Below, in pieces: positions 8,214-15,695 of a stretch of 64,000 bases of DNA. The notes under the pieces were generated by a model that ran no database searches, had not been told where the DNA came from, and saw nothing but the letters and a program-made list of their open reading frames with translations. How positions within the stretch are numbered: position 1 is the first letter of the stretch; each line of letters begins with the position of its first letter. Made by a program: the position numbers and the translations under genes. This DNA is from CALVUJ01 sp045119835 (GTDB lineage: Bacteria; Bacillota_I; Bacilli_A; RFN20; DUOF01). The stretch is taken from contig JBGVED010000039.1 in the NCBI GenBank assembly GCA_045119835.1, positions 35,938-99,937 on the forward strand. Direction: 5' to 3'.

Positions 8214-9043
8214 TAACTTACTCAAAGTTAATTGAAAATGCTAAAAAGAAAATAGATTTAAATTCTTTAGAACATAGGGCTATATATTTGTTTTTGCAAG
8301 ATATTTTAAATGTGGATAAAACGAGAATTTTAATGATGAAAGATGATTTAGTTGAGGATTCTATTTTAGAAAAGTTTAGCGAGATGCTTGCTGATTATAT
8401 AATTGATGAAAAACCTATTGAGTATATTCTTGGGTATACTTATTTTTATGGTAACAAAATTAAAGTTGATAGCAATGTTTTAATTCCTAGAGATGAAACA
8501 GAAGAACTTGTTGAGAAAGCTATATCCTATATTAAAACAGGAGATAAAGTTTTGGATTTATGTACTGGAAGTGGGGCGATTGCTATTTCATTGAAAAAAG
8601 AAATTAAAGATATAGATGTTATAGCAAGTGATATAAGTAAAGAAGCATTATGTGTTGCTAGAAATAATGCAAAAAGTAATGGCTGCGATATTAAATTTGT
8701 TCAAGGTGATTTACTTAATCCCTTTTTGTTAAGTGGAGAAAAGTTTGATGTAATTGTGAGTAATCCTCCTTATGTTTCTAAAAATTATGAAATTAATAAT
8801 ATTGTTAAACACGAGCCTTCTCTTGCTTTGTTTGCGGATGATAATGGTTTAGCAAACTATGAAAATATAATTAAAAATTTAGATAAAGTATTAAACGATT
8901 TGGGAGTTATTTTGTTTGAAATAGGCTATGATCAAGAGAAAAGCATTAAAGAGATTTGTAGTAAATATTTAAATAATTATGAAGTGTCATCATATAAAGA
9001 TATTAGCGGTAATGATAGGATGGTTGTAATAAAATTATTGTAG
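8210..9043 (+). CDS. prmC: release factor glutamine N5-methyltransferase (PrmC/HemK)
   Basis: PrmC methylates the GGQ glutamine of release factors. The C-terminal Rossmann-type domain shows the SAM-binding LDLCTGSGAIAI near residue 117 and the substrate motif SNPPYVS near residue 183. The N-terminal helical domain ends in KPIEYILGYTYFYG, the family-typical linker. Length is 277 residues. It starts inside the prfA stop codon, and the HipA-like pair follows about 50 nt later. Confidence 0.95.
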   Translation: MITYSKLIENAKKKIDLNSLEHRAIYLFLQDILNVDKTRILMMKDDLVEDSILEKFSEMLADYIIDEKPIEYILGYTYFYGNKIKVDSNVLIPRDETEELVEKAISYIKTGDKVLDLCTGSGAIAISLKKEIKDIDVIASDISKEALCVARNNAKSNGCDIKFVQGDLLNPFLLSGEKFDVIVSNPPYVSKNYEINNIVKHEPSLALFADDNGLANYENIIKNLDKVLNDLGVILFEIGYDQEKSIKEICSKYLNNYEVSSYKDISGNDRMVVIKLL

Positions 9044-9093
9044 TGGAAAAATGCTTTTTTCTGTGTTATTATTTTGTTGAAGGAGGGGATAGT

Positions 9094-9402
9094 ATGGATT
9101 GTGTCAAGTTGTATTACAAAGATGAATTAATTGGCGTTTTAACATATAAAGAACCTCAATATATATTTGTTAAAAATGATAAGTTTAGTAATCCGGAGTT
9201 AGTTTCTCATATAGGATTAAAGGAAAAAAACGAATATTTTTCAAACAAACTTTTTACTTTCTTTTTAAGATTTATTCCCCAAAATACTCGAGTTGATGTT
9301 AAGAAGATGGCTGGTATTAATGATGAAGATAGTGAATACGAAATATTAAAGAAAGTGGCCTCACTTGATTTAAATAAAAATCAGTTTTGGATAGGGTTAT
9401 AG
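9094..9402 (+). CDS. HipA N-terminal-subdomain-like protein (HipS-like)
   Basis: This 102-residue protein resembles only the first subdomain of HipA. It has an N-terminal beta hairpin (LYYKDELIGVLTYKE) and then the FTFFLRFIPQNTR segment that corresponds to the F-x-LLPE region of HipA N1, followed by the gis..d..eLL-like helix. The stand-alone size matches HipS of the three-part HipBST systems. AGGAGGGG at 9081-9088 fixes the ATG at 9094. The kinase-like gene follows three nt later. No HipB-type helix-turn-helix gene is adjacent. The assignment is by motif and gene pairing only. Confidence 0.6.
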   Translation: MDCVKLYYKDELIGVLTYKEPQYIFVKNDKFSNPELVSHIGLKEKNEYFSNKLFTFFLRFIPQNTRVDVKKMAGINDEDSEYEILKKVASLDLNKNQFWIGL

Positions 9403-9405
9403 TTT

Positions 9406-10401
9406 ATGGGAAGAAAAGTGGAAAATTTCAGGAATAAACAAGGGTTTATTGAATTAAATAAATTAAAAAGGTTTAAAGAAAGTGGTGTTGTTGTAGAGGG
9501 TAGCAACGCTAAATGTTGGTTTAATGTATCAGGGGAACGTTTTTTGTTTAAAGAGTATGATGATATACTTTCTGTTTTTGGAGAGGTTTTATATTATAGA
9601 GCGGCACAAATTTGTGATATTGATTGTGCTCAATACGATTTTGCTATTTTGGATGATAAAAAAGGAACTATAAGTTTTGATTTTCTAAAGGAAAATGAAA
9701 CATATTATAATTTTTTGGAATTAAGTAGTGAATTTGGAGAAAATAATTTGGATTTAACAGATATATCTACAAATAGAGAATTGTTGATTATTCAAAATAA
9801 TAAATATAACAATTTATCTGCAATAAAAAGTTTACTTGCAAGGCTATTTAGAATTCCTTTAGAACAAAGAAAAGAAATAGAAAAAGGGCTTGTTAAAATG
9901 TTTGTTTTGGATACTTTGCTTTGGCACCAAGATAGAACTATTTGGAATTATGGAATAGTTATAAATGAAGAAAATGATGATGTTAGACTAGCACAGGTTC
10001 ATGATAATTCGCATGTCTTGTGTTTACATAAAGGTGAAGATTATATAAAAGAATGTGTTATGGAATTTATAAACAACGGAGTTATGTCATCATCTAAATA
10101 TGGATTTAATAAATTTGATTCGCTAACTGATGAAGATGATTCTATTGATCAATTAGTTGATTTTTATTGTTGTAGCAATGAAGAAACAAGAAAAATGATT
10201 AATGATATAGTTGAACATTTTGAGGTTGAAGAAATAATTGAAGAGCTTGAAAAAAAATGTCAAATAAGCGAAGTTACTTCTTTATGGGTAAGAGCAGTTT
10301 TAAATTTTCGTAGAAAAACTATTTTAAGAGGTATAGAAAGTGCTAAAATTAATGATGAAGAAGCTAAGATGCCAAGTATAGCTTTTAGCAAAAGAAAATA
10401 G
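9406..10401 (+). CDS. HipA/HipT-like serine/threonine kinase domain protein
   Basis: HipA-family kinases phosphorylate translation factors such as aminoacyl-tRNA synthetases and cause dormancy. Here the N1 subdomain is missing (it is the preceding gene). A nucleotide-loop-like VEGSNAKCWF is near residue 31, followed by FLFKEY with the probable lysine. The catalytic loop reads HQDRTIWNYGIV near residue 182, matching HipA HxxDRHxxN. An HDNSH metal-binding segment follows near residue 202. Its 331 residues are like HipT. It lies between prmC and asnS and ends 11 nt before asnS, so it is probably in one operon with them. Its target is unknown. Confidence 0.65.
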   Translation: MGRKVENFRNKQGFIELNKLKRFKESGVVVEGSNAKCWFNVSGERFLFKEYDDILSVFGEVLYYRAAQICDIDCAQYDFAILDDKKGTISFDFLKENETYYNFLELSSEFGENNLDLTDISTNRELLIIQNNKYNNLSAIKSLLARLFRIPLEQRKEIEKGLVKMFVLDTLLWHQDRTIWNYGIVINEENDDVRLAQVHDNSHVLCLHKGEDYIKECVMEFINNGVMSSSKYGFNKFDSLTDEDDSIDQLVDFYCCSNEETRKMINDIVEHFEVEEIIEELEKKCQISEVTSLWVRAVLNFRRKTILRGIESAKINDEEAKMPSIAFSKRK

Positions 10402-10412
10402 GAGGGAACATA

Positions 10413-11807
10413 ATGTTTGAATACATGACTGTTAGAGAATTATATGAGTTAGTGATTGATAGTTTGGAGCTTGAAAAAGATAATTTGGATTATGTTGAGT
10501 TGCAAGGTTGGGTAAGAACTAATAGAAATAATGGATCAGTAGGTTTTATTGAACTAAATGATGGTACTTATTTTAAGAGTGCTCAATTGGTTTATGATAA
10601 AGATAACAAAGATTTTGATGAGTATTCTAAATATGGTACAGGGAGCGCTATTACAGTTATGGGAAGATTTGTTTTAACTCCAGATAATAAGCAACCTTTT
10701 GAAATTCATGTTAGAGAAATTGTTTTGGAAGGAAGTTGCAGTGAGGATTATCCTTTACAAAAGAAAAGACATGGTTTTGAATTTTTAAGAGAGATTGCCC
10801 ATTTACGTCCTAGAACTAATACTTTTAGTGCGGTGTTTAGAGTTAGGAGTGTATTAGCTATGGCAATTCATGAATTTTTTCAATCTCAAGGTTTTGTGTA
10901 TGTTAATTCTCCAATTATTACTGGAAATGATGCAGAGGGTGCAGGCGAAGCTTTTGTTGTTACTACAAGAGAAGATAATAAATATGAAGAAGACTTTTTT
11001 GGAAAGAAGGCATCTCTTACTGTTTCTGGTCAGTTGAATGCTGAAGCGTATGCTCTAGCTTTTAGAGATGTGTATACTTTTGGTCCTACTTTTAGGGCGG
11101 AAAATTCTAATACAGTTAGACATGCTAGCGAATTTTGGATGATTGAACCAGAAATTGCGTTTGCTGATTTAGAAGATGATATGTTACTAGCGGAAGATTT
11201 GATTAAATTCTGTATTAATTATGTTATGGAAAATTGTAAAGAAGAAATGCAATTCTTTAATAAAATGATTGATAATACATTAATAGATAGACTAACAGCG
11301 GTACTTAACAGTGAATTTAAAAAGATGACTTATACTGAGGCAATTGAGAAGTTAACTCAAGCGGTTAAAGAAGGACATGAATTTGAGGATAAAAATATTT
11401 ATTGGGGTATGGATTTACAGTCTGAACACGAAAGATACATTTGTGAAGGTGTTGTAAATGGCCCTGTATTTTTAACAGATTATCCAAAAGATATAAAAGC
11501 TTTTTATATGCGTTTAAATGATGATGGAAAAACAGTTGCTGCGACAGATTTACTAGTTCCTTTTGTTGGTGAACTTATTGGTGGATCTCAAAGAGAAGAA
11601 AGATACGATTATTTAATTAAAAGAATGAAAGAATTGAATATGAAGAGCGAAGGTCTTGAATGGTATCTTGATTTGAGAAGATTTGGTGGATGTAAGCACG
11701 CTGGTTTTGGAGTGGGATTTGAGAGACTTGTAATGTATGTAACAGGTATGCAAAATATTAGAGATGTTATTCCATTTGCTAGAACTCCTAAAAACTTATT
11801 ATTCTAG
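10413..11807 (+). CDS. asnS: asparaginyl-tRNA synthetase
   Basis: AsnRS attaches asparagine to tRNA-Asn. It has an N-terminal OB-fold anticodon-binding domain (ELQGWVRTNRNNG near residue 28) and a class II catalytic core with motif 2 FRAENSNTVRHASEFWM, and motif 3 GFGVGFERLVMYVTG near the C-terminus. The 464 residues are typical. AGGAGG precedes the ATG. It follows the HipA-like kinase closely, which is notable because HipA-family kinases often act on tRNA synthetases; a direct link is speculation. Confidence 0.96.
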   Translation: MFEYMTVRELYELVIDSLELEKDNLDYVELQGWVRTNRNNGSVGFIELNDGTYFKSAQLVYDKDNKDFDEYSKYGTGSAITVMGRFVLTPDNKQPFEIHVREIVLEGSCSEDYPLQKKRHGFEFLREIAHLRPRTNTFSAVFRVRSVLAMAIHEFFQSQGFVYVNSPIITGNDAEGAGEAFVVTTREDNKYEEDFFGKKASLTVSGQLNAEAYALAFRDVYTFGPTFRAENSNTVRHASEFWMIEPEIAFADLEDDMLLAEDLIKFCINYVMENCKEEMQFFNKMIDNTLIDRLTAVLNSEFKKMTYTEAIEKLTQAVKEGHEFEDKNIYWGMDLQSEHERYICEGVVNGPVFLTDYPKDIKAFYMRLNDDGKTVAATDLLVPFVGELIGGSQREERYDYLIKRMKELNMKSEGLEWYLDLRRFGGCKHAGFGVGFERLVMYVTGMQNIRDVIPFARTPKNLLF

Positions 11808-11816
11808 GAGACTATT

Positions 11817-11948
11817 ATGAATAAGAAGGTTTACGATAGAAAAACTATTGCAAGAAAAAGAGTTAGAGGGTTATTGATTTTTTTAATAATCCTTTTACTT
11901 TTTGTTTTAGCGTATGATTTTTATTGCTTAATTGAAAGTAGGATTTAG
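11817..11948 (+). CDS. small single-TM protein (43 aa)
   Basis: An ATG at 11817 follows a TAGGAG that includes the asnS stop. The frame encodes a basic N-terminus (MNKKVYDRKTIARKRVRG), one hydrophobic segment of about 18 residues (LLIFLIILLLFVLAYDF) and a short tail, ending in TAG at 11948, one base before the next gene. Position, ribosome binding site and tight spacing support translation. Function unknown; a small membrane protein of the division or envelope type is possible. Confidence 0.6.
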   Translation: MNKKVYDRKTIARKRVRGLLIFLIILLLFVLAYDFYCLIESRI

Positions 11949-11949
11949 C

Positions 11950-12801
11950 ATGAAAAAGAATTATGTTGCTTTAGGTGGGCTTTTTGCTTGTTTACATGTT
12001 TTATTTTTGCTTGTTTCAAAGATACTATTTGGCAGTGAATTGTTGCTTGTTTTGTTTTTGCCTTTGTTATCAACTATTTATACTTTAAAATGTGATAAAA
12101 AAAGTATTTTTATGTTTGTTATTGCAACTCTTTTAATATGTTTTGTTTTTGATTTTATAAATACTTTTATTTATGTTATACCTTCTCTTATTTGTGGAAT
12201 TACTTATGGCGTTTTTAGAAAAAAACAGTTTAGGGAATTGGAGTTATTATGTGTTAGTGGATTAGCGCATGTTGTTTCCATTATATTTTCTTTTTTAGTT
12301 ATAGTTTTACTTTTTAAAGAAGTGGATTTTTTGTCAATTTTTGAAAAAATTTTCTCTGTTGCTGGCGAGAATCTTTTTGTGATTTCTTTGCTTTTATTAT
12401 TTGTTTTAGGTTTTTGTGAAGCATTTGTAACGCATATAATTACTGATGGTGAACTTGCTAAATTTGGTTATAAAGTTATGAAAAATGAAAGTGTTCCTAA
12501 ATGCTTTTTGATCTTTGCTATTTTAAGTTTTTTAATTTTTGTGGTTGTGTATTTTTTTAATAATTTATATAGTGTTTTTCCAATGTTATTATTTATGGTG
12601 TTTTTTATTCCTTATATGATAGAAGGTTTTATGAATTTTAAATATAAGATATTAACTGTTTTTCTAATGATATTATTTTCTTTTATATCTATTTTTGTGA
12701 TTGGATATATAAGTCCTATTAATTATATTTGTATCCCAATTTTTATTGTTAGTCCAATAGTTATTAATAATTTTAAAGACATTGAGGAAAAAATCTTTTA
12801 A
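11950..12801 (+). CDS. polytopic membrane protein, DUF2232/YybS-like
   Basis: The 283-residue protein is almost wholly hydrophobic, with about eight membrane segments and short loops. Composition and layout resemble the DUF2232 (YybS) family of integral membrane proteins, possibly transporter S-component-like; the match is by overall appearance, not by a diagnostic motif. I chose the ATG at 11950, immediately after the stop of the small upstream gene, over an in-frame TTG at 11932; AGGA at 11940-11943 serves as the ribosome binding site. It may belong to the asnS operon. Confidence 0.5.
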   Translation: MKKNYVALGGLFACLHVLFLLVSKILFGSELLLVLFLPLLSTIYTLKCDKKSIFMFVIATLLICFVFDFINTFIYVIPSLICGITYGVFRKKQFRELELLCVSGLAHVVSIIFSFLVIVLLFKEVDFLSIFEKIFSVAGENLFVISLLLLFVLGFCEAFVTHIITDGELAKFGYKVMKNESVPKCFLIFAILSFLIFVVVYFFNNLYSVFPMLLFMVFFIPYMIEGFMNFKYKILTVFLMILFSFISIFVIGYISPINYICIPIFIVSPIVINNFKDIEEKIF

Positions 12802-12850
12802 AAGGTTTACAAATGATATAAAATAAAAGTATAAAAGGGAGGTAATTTTG

Positions 12851-13159
12851 ATGTTAGAGTTTATTAAAATGTTTGGTTTAGGAATATTATATACATTATT
12901 GTTTCCTTTTATAGTTGTTATATTTGCTTTATATGTAGTTTATGTTTTTGGAAATTATCTAGTTTTAGAGTTTATTAATTTTTTTGGATTTTTCTTTGGT
13001 TATAGTTTTAGTGAAGAAACAGAGCTAGAGAAAAAATTGCTAAGTATTAAGGAAAAACCTGCTGCTATGGAAGAGACTGTAGCAACAGATAGTTTTGATG
13101 ATTTCTTTTTACAAAGTGATATTGTGGAAGATTTGAAGGGAAGTGATGAACATGAATAA
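12851..13159 (+). CDS. small membrane protein with acidic cytoplasmic tail
   Basis: I do not recognise this 102-residue protein. It has two closely spaced hydrophobic segments (about residues 8-35 and 38-55) and then a charged, acidic tail of about 45 residues ending in GSDEHE. GGGAGG at 12837-12842 fits the ATG at 12851 better than the upstream TTG. It overlaps the next membrane protein gene and appears to begin a three-gene cluster that ends with the Cap15-like protein. Confidence 0.65.
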   Translation: MLEFIKMFGLGILYTLLFPFIVVIFALYVVYVFGNYLVLEFINFFGFFFGYSFSEETELEKKLLSIKEKPAAMEETVATDSFDDFFLQSDIVEDLKGSDEHE

Positions 13160-13805
13160 TTATATTAACTTCTTGATTCAGTTAACTGAAAAAGATAAAA
13201 GATTGTTAATTGCTTTGTTTATCATTTTAATAGTAGTTTTTGTTTTAATTGCCTATATTGGACAAGGAATAAAAAGTTTGATGAAGAAATATTCTAAGGG
13301 GATAGATGGCTATATGCACGAACTTTGTAGTGCAAAACTTGTTGATAATCCTAAGGATTTTAGAAAGCAAGTTTTTAGAAAAGAAAGTAAAGTTTTATAT
13401 GCAAAAACGAGATGGGTATTTAGAGTATTTTTATTGTCGATGATTGGTTTTGTTACATATACATTAATTGTTAAGCCTAGTGGTGATAAGGCATTGTTTG
13501 CTTATGTTGGTGAAAGTTTAAATGAGTTATGGTTTGATTTTGATTGGCCAACAGGTGAATTTTTTGGGATTAAGAATTTCCCTATAGATTGGCCTTATAT
13601 TGCTAGTTACCCGTCTCCTAAATTTACAATTCCTAGTATAATTAGTTATGTCATGTTGGTTGTTTGGGTTGTAACTTTTGTTTGTGTATTTACAAGTACT
13701 TTGTGCTTTGTAGCTAGAATTAATAGAGCTAGGAGTAAATCTACTGAGGTGTTTTCTCGTAGTTTAGACGATGCTAATTTTTCCGAGGAAAACGTTAATT
13801 TATGA
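13146..13805 (+). CDS. membrane protein of unknown function
   Basis: The protein has three predicted membrane segments: one near the N-terminus (LLIALFIILIVVFVLIAYIG), one near residues 95-112 and one near residues 170-195. A basic loop follows the first and a tryptophan-rich extracellular stretch (ELWFDFDWPTGEFFG) lies between the second and third. AAGGG before 13146 suggests that ATG, though ATG at 13152 is possible. It overlaps the preceding gene by 14 nt and the next by 4 nt, so the three form one translation-coupled unit. No family recognised. Confidence 0.65.
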   Translation: MNMNNYINFLIQLTEKDKRLLIALFIILIVVFVLIAYIGQGIKSLMKKYSKGIDGYMHELCSAKLVDNPKDFRKQVFRKESKVLYAKTRWVFRVFLLSMIGFVTYTLIVKPSGDKALFAYVGESLNELWFDFDWPTGEFFGIKNFPIDWPYIASYPSPKFTIPSIISYVMLVVWVVTFVCVFTSTLCFVARINRARSKSTEVFSRSLDDANFSEENVNL

Positions 13806-14329
13806 GTAAAAATAAAATTTTAGCGGTTTTATCAGTTTTTTTGGTATTTTTGTTATTTGTTGCCATGAAACCAGGGGATAATCCTGTTATTTTAATGAGA
13901 GTTGTTTCAATTGCTACAGGTGGGGTTTTCTTTGCGATGATTTTGTATACAAGAATTTTGTGGAGAGTTTCACCATTTTGCAAGTTACATAATGTTATTG
14001 ATATTGGCGGTAAATGGCACGGGAAACTTTTTATAGATGAGGGATCTATTTATGAAATAGATGTTCAAATAATTCAATATTTAGATGATATAAAAATAAG
14101 GTTAAAAACTAATGATTTTTATGAAGATTCTTTGGTTTGTAAAATGAAAAAAACAAATCAAGGTACATTTTTATATTTTGTTTATAAATCCAAACCAAGT
14201 GGTAAACTTGACTCTATTGATAAGATAGAGTATGGAACTTTTATTGTTAAGTGTGATGAGGATTTTTTGGAGGGTATGTATTATGCTTCTTCTAAAAGGT
14301 CTGGAAAAGTAGAATTGTATAGGAAATAA
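13802..14329 (+). CDS. Cap15-like protein: two TM segments plus beta-barrel (S-2TM-beta type)
   Basis: Two membrane segments (about residues 6-22 and 33-54) are followed by a strand-rich soluble domain with the conserved look of Cap15 effectors of CBASS defence: IGGKWHGKL at its start, VQIIQYLDDIKIRLKT in the middle, YGTFIV, and the closing LEGMYYASSKRSGKVELYR pattern. In CBASS such proteins bind a cyclic nucleotide and disrupt the inner membrane. No cGAS/DncV-like nucleotidyltransferase gene is nearby, so either the signal is made elsewhere or this is a domesticated relative. The start overlaps the previous stop (ATGA-type). Confidence 0.6.
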   Translation: MSKNKILAVLSVFLVFLLFVAMKPGDNPVILMRVVSIATGGVFFAMILYTRILWRVSPFCKLHNVIDIGGKWHGKLFIDEGSIYEIDVQIIQYLDDIKIRLKTNDFYEDSLVCKMKKTNQGTFLYFVYKSKPSGKLDSIDKIEYGTFIVKCDEDFLEGMYYASSKRSGKVELYRK

Positions 14330-14339
14330 GCGTATTTTG

Positions 14340-14368
14340 TTGTAAAAAGTTTTTTTCAATGATACAAT
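14340..14368 (+). promoter_or_regulatory. promoter of the CPCC/histone-H1-like gene
   Basis: TTGTAA at 14340-14345 and TACAAT at 14363-14368 are 17 nt apart, with an extended TGa before the -10. Confidence 0.65.
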
Positions 14369-14398
14369 TAATTAAGATTTGTTAAGGAGGAATTTATT

Positions 14399-14764
14399 GT
14401 GGGTTTATTTGCTAGAATTTTTGGTAAAAAGAAAAAAACTTGTCCTTGTTGTGAACACAAAGAGGAAGTTGCATCAGTTGAAGAAACAGTAAAAGAAACT
14501 GTTGAAGCTCCTGTTGTTGAAGAAGCAAAAGTAGAAGAAACTGTTGAAGCTCCAGTTGCTGAAGAAGTAAAAAAAGAAGCACCAGTTAAGAAAACTCCTG
14601 CTAAAAAAACTACTGCAGCAGCTAAGAAAACTACAACAGCAAAAAAAACAACAGCAAAAAGTACAACAGCAAAAAAGACTGCTAGTACAACAACTAAAAA
14701 AGCTGCAACTGGAACAAAGAAAACAGCTACAGCTAAAAAAACAACAACTAAAAAAGAAGCTTAA
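14399..14764 (+). CDS. CPCC-containing protein with histone-H1-like Lys/Thr/Ala tail
   Basis: The N-terminus (GLFARIFGKKKKTCPCC) carries a CPCC cluster that could bind metal. It is followed by about 45 residues rich in Glu and Val in near-repeats (ETVEAPVVEEAKVEETV) and then about 60 residues of Lys/Thr/Ala repeats such as KKTTAKKTT, like histone H1 or bacterial H1-like proteins. AAGGAGG fits the GTG start. It is monocistronic between a good promoter and terminator. A nucleic-acid-binding role for the tail is plausible; nothing more specific can be said. Confidence 0.75.
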   Translation: MGLFARIFGKKKKTCPCCEHKEEVASVEETVKETVEAPVVEEAKVEETVEAPVAEEVKKEAPVKKTPAKKTTAAAKKTTTAKKTTAKSTTAKKTASTTTKKAATGTKKTATAKKTTTKKEA

Positions 14765-14792
14765 TTGCTTGTTTTATTTGGTTTGTAAAAAG

Positions 14793-14817
14793 AGATTGTT
14801 TGTAACAATCTTTTTTT
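14793..14817 (+). terminator. Rho-independent terminator
   Basis: AGATTGTT pairs with AACAATCT around a TGT loop, followed by seven T. Confidence 0.9.
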
Positions 14818-14826
14818 GTTTTGTTG

Positions 14827-14854
14827 TTGATTTTTCTTTTAGATATTGTAAAAT
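14827..14854 (+). promoter_or_regulatory. promoter of gpsB
   Basis: TTGATT at 14827-14832 and TAAAAT at 14849-14854 are separated by 16 nt and lie just before the gpsB ribosome binding site. Confidence 0.5.
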
Positions 14855-14874
14855 ATAGGTGTGGAGTTGGTGTT

Positions 14875-15234
14875 ATGCAAAAAAAATTAACTTTAAGTAG
14901 TGATGATATTTTTAATAAGGAATTCTCTTTGCAATACAAAGGGTATGTTCCACAAGAGGTTGATGATTTTTTAGATGAAGTTTTAAAAAATTACGAAATA
15001 ATTGAAGAGATAAAGGATCATTATGAAACACAAAACAAAGCTCTTCAAAAAACAAATAGTATTTTGAGAGCTAAAATTGATGATTTGGAAACAAAACTTG
15101 AAATGGAGAAAAATAAAAATAATTCTATTGAAAAAGTGGATAGTTCTTCAAATCTTGATTTAATTAAGAAAATTGCTAAATTAGAAAGTGAATTGTTTCA
15201 AGCTAGACAAGAAATAGAAGATTCTAAAAAATAA
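14875..15234 (+). CDS. gpsB: cell division regulator GpsB (DivIVA family)
   Basis: GpsB is a cytoplasmic coiled-coil protein that links penicillin-binding proteins to the division machinery. The N-terminal DivIVA-type motif reads EFSLQYKGYVPQEVDDFLDE, followed by a long coiled coil. At 119 residues it is a little longer than typical GpsB but shorter than DivIVA. I chose the ATG at 14875 after GGAGTTGG; the upstream open frame carries no domain. It is immediately followed by rnpB, the same order as in Bacillus (gpsB next to rnpB). Confidence 0.88.
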   Translation: MQKKLTLSSDDIFNKEFSLQYKGYVPQEVDDFLDEVLKNYEIIEEIKDHYETQNKALQKTNSILRAKIDDLETKLEMEKNKNNSIEKVDSSSNLDLIKKIAKLESELFQARQEIEDSKK

Positions 15235-15239
15235 AAAAA

Positions 15240-15574
15240 TTCAATTCGGATAATCGCTGCAGTAATGTAGAGGAAAGTCCATGCTCGCACTTTCTGTGAT
15301 TGAAAGTAGTGATTGTGCTAGATTAAAAAATAAGTCTAGGTAGTTTGAGCAACTAACGGCGGATTTTAAACCTAAGTCGCAAGATATGGTTTAAACCTGA
15401 AAGTGCCACAGTGACGTAGTTATTAGGAAACTAATAAGTGGAACGCGGTAAACCCCACAAGCGAGAAACCCAAATTTGGTAGGGGAACTCTCTTTAGAGA
15501 AACGAATTTAAAGAGGGATGCGATAGCATAGATAAATGATTATCATTAACAGAACATGGCTTATAGAATTGAAG
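15240..15574 (+). ncRNA. rnpB: RNase P RNA, Bacillus type (type B)
   Basis: The catalytic RNA of RNase P matures tRNA 5' ends. The P1 helix is visible as TTCAATTC (15240-15247) pairing with GAATTGAA (15566-15573). Universal segments are present in order: AGAGGAAAGTCCATGCTCGC, GAAAGTGCCACAGTGACG, GTGGAACGCGGTAAACCCC, CAAGCGAGAAACCCAAATTT and AACAGAACATGGCTTAT. Their order and the GGTAGGGGAAC segment match the Firmicute type B. At about 335 nt it is shorter than the roughly 400 nt Bacillus RNA. Confidence 0.95.
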
Positions 15575-15585
15575 GCTCATAATTT

Positions 15586-15607
15586 AAGGTCGAAAGACCT
15601 TTTTTTG
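15586..15607 (+). terminator. Rho-independent terminator of rnpB
   Basis: AAGGTC and GACCTT form a stem with a GAAA tetraloop, followed by a T tract. Confidence 0.9.
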
Positions 15608-15638
15608 TTAACAAAAAAGATTAGGTTTGGGTTAAATA

Positions 15639-15658
15639 ATTGATAATAGATTATCAAT
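15639..15658. promoter_or_regulatory. perfect 9-2-9 palindrome, Fur-box-like operator
   Basis: ATTGATAAT-AG-ATTATCAAT is a perfect inverted repeat. It contains TGATAAT and ATTATCA, the two arms of the Fur-family 7-1-7 box, but with two central bases instead of one. It covers the proposed -35 of the large surface-protein gene. Confidence 0.55.
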
Positions 15659-15668
15659 AGTTTATTAT
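15640..15668 (+). promoter_or_regulatory. promoter of the large surface-protein gene
   Basis: TTGATA (15640-15645) and TATTAT (15663-15668) are 17 nt apart. A TATAAT at 15668-15673 is an alternative -10. The -35 lies inside the palindrome, so binding there would block transcription. Confidence 0.45.
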
Positions 15669-15695
15669 ATAATTAAGAAGTGTGAGGTGATTGGA

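Noticed and set aside
14580..14764. AAAAC/ACAGC-type tandem repeat as a CRISPR or minisatellite
   Set aside because: The repetition follows Lys-Thr-Ala codons in frame with irregular units; there are no spacers. No CRISPR array, insertion sequence or prophage gene was seen anywhere in the window.
15530..15552. Second Fur-like half site (GATTATCATTA) near rnpB
   Set aside because: It lies inside the mature RNase P RNA, in a region that matches the conserved type B sequence.
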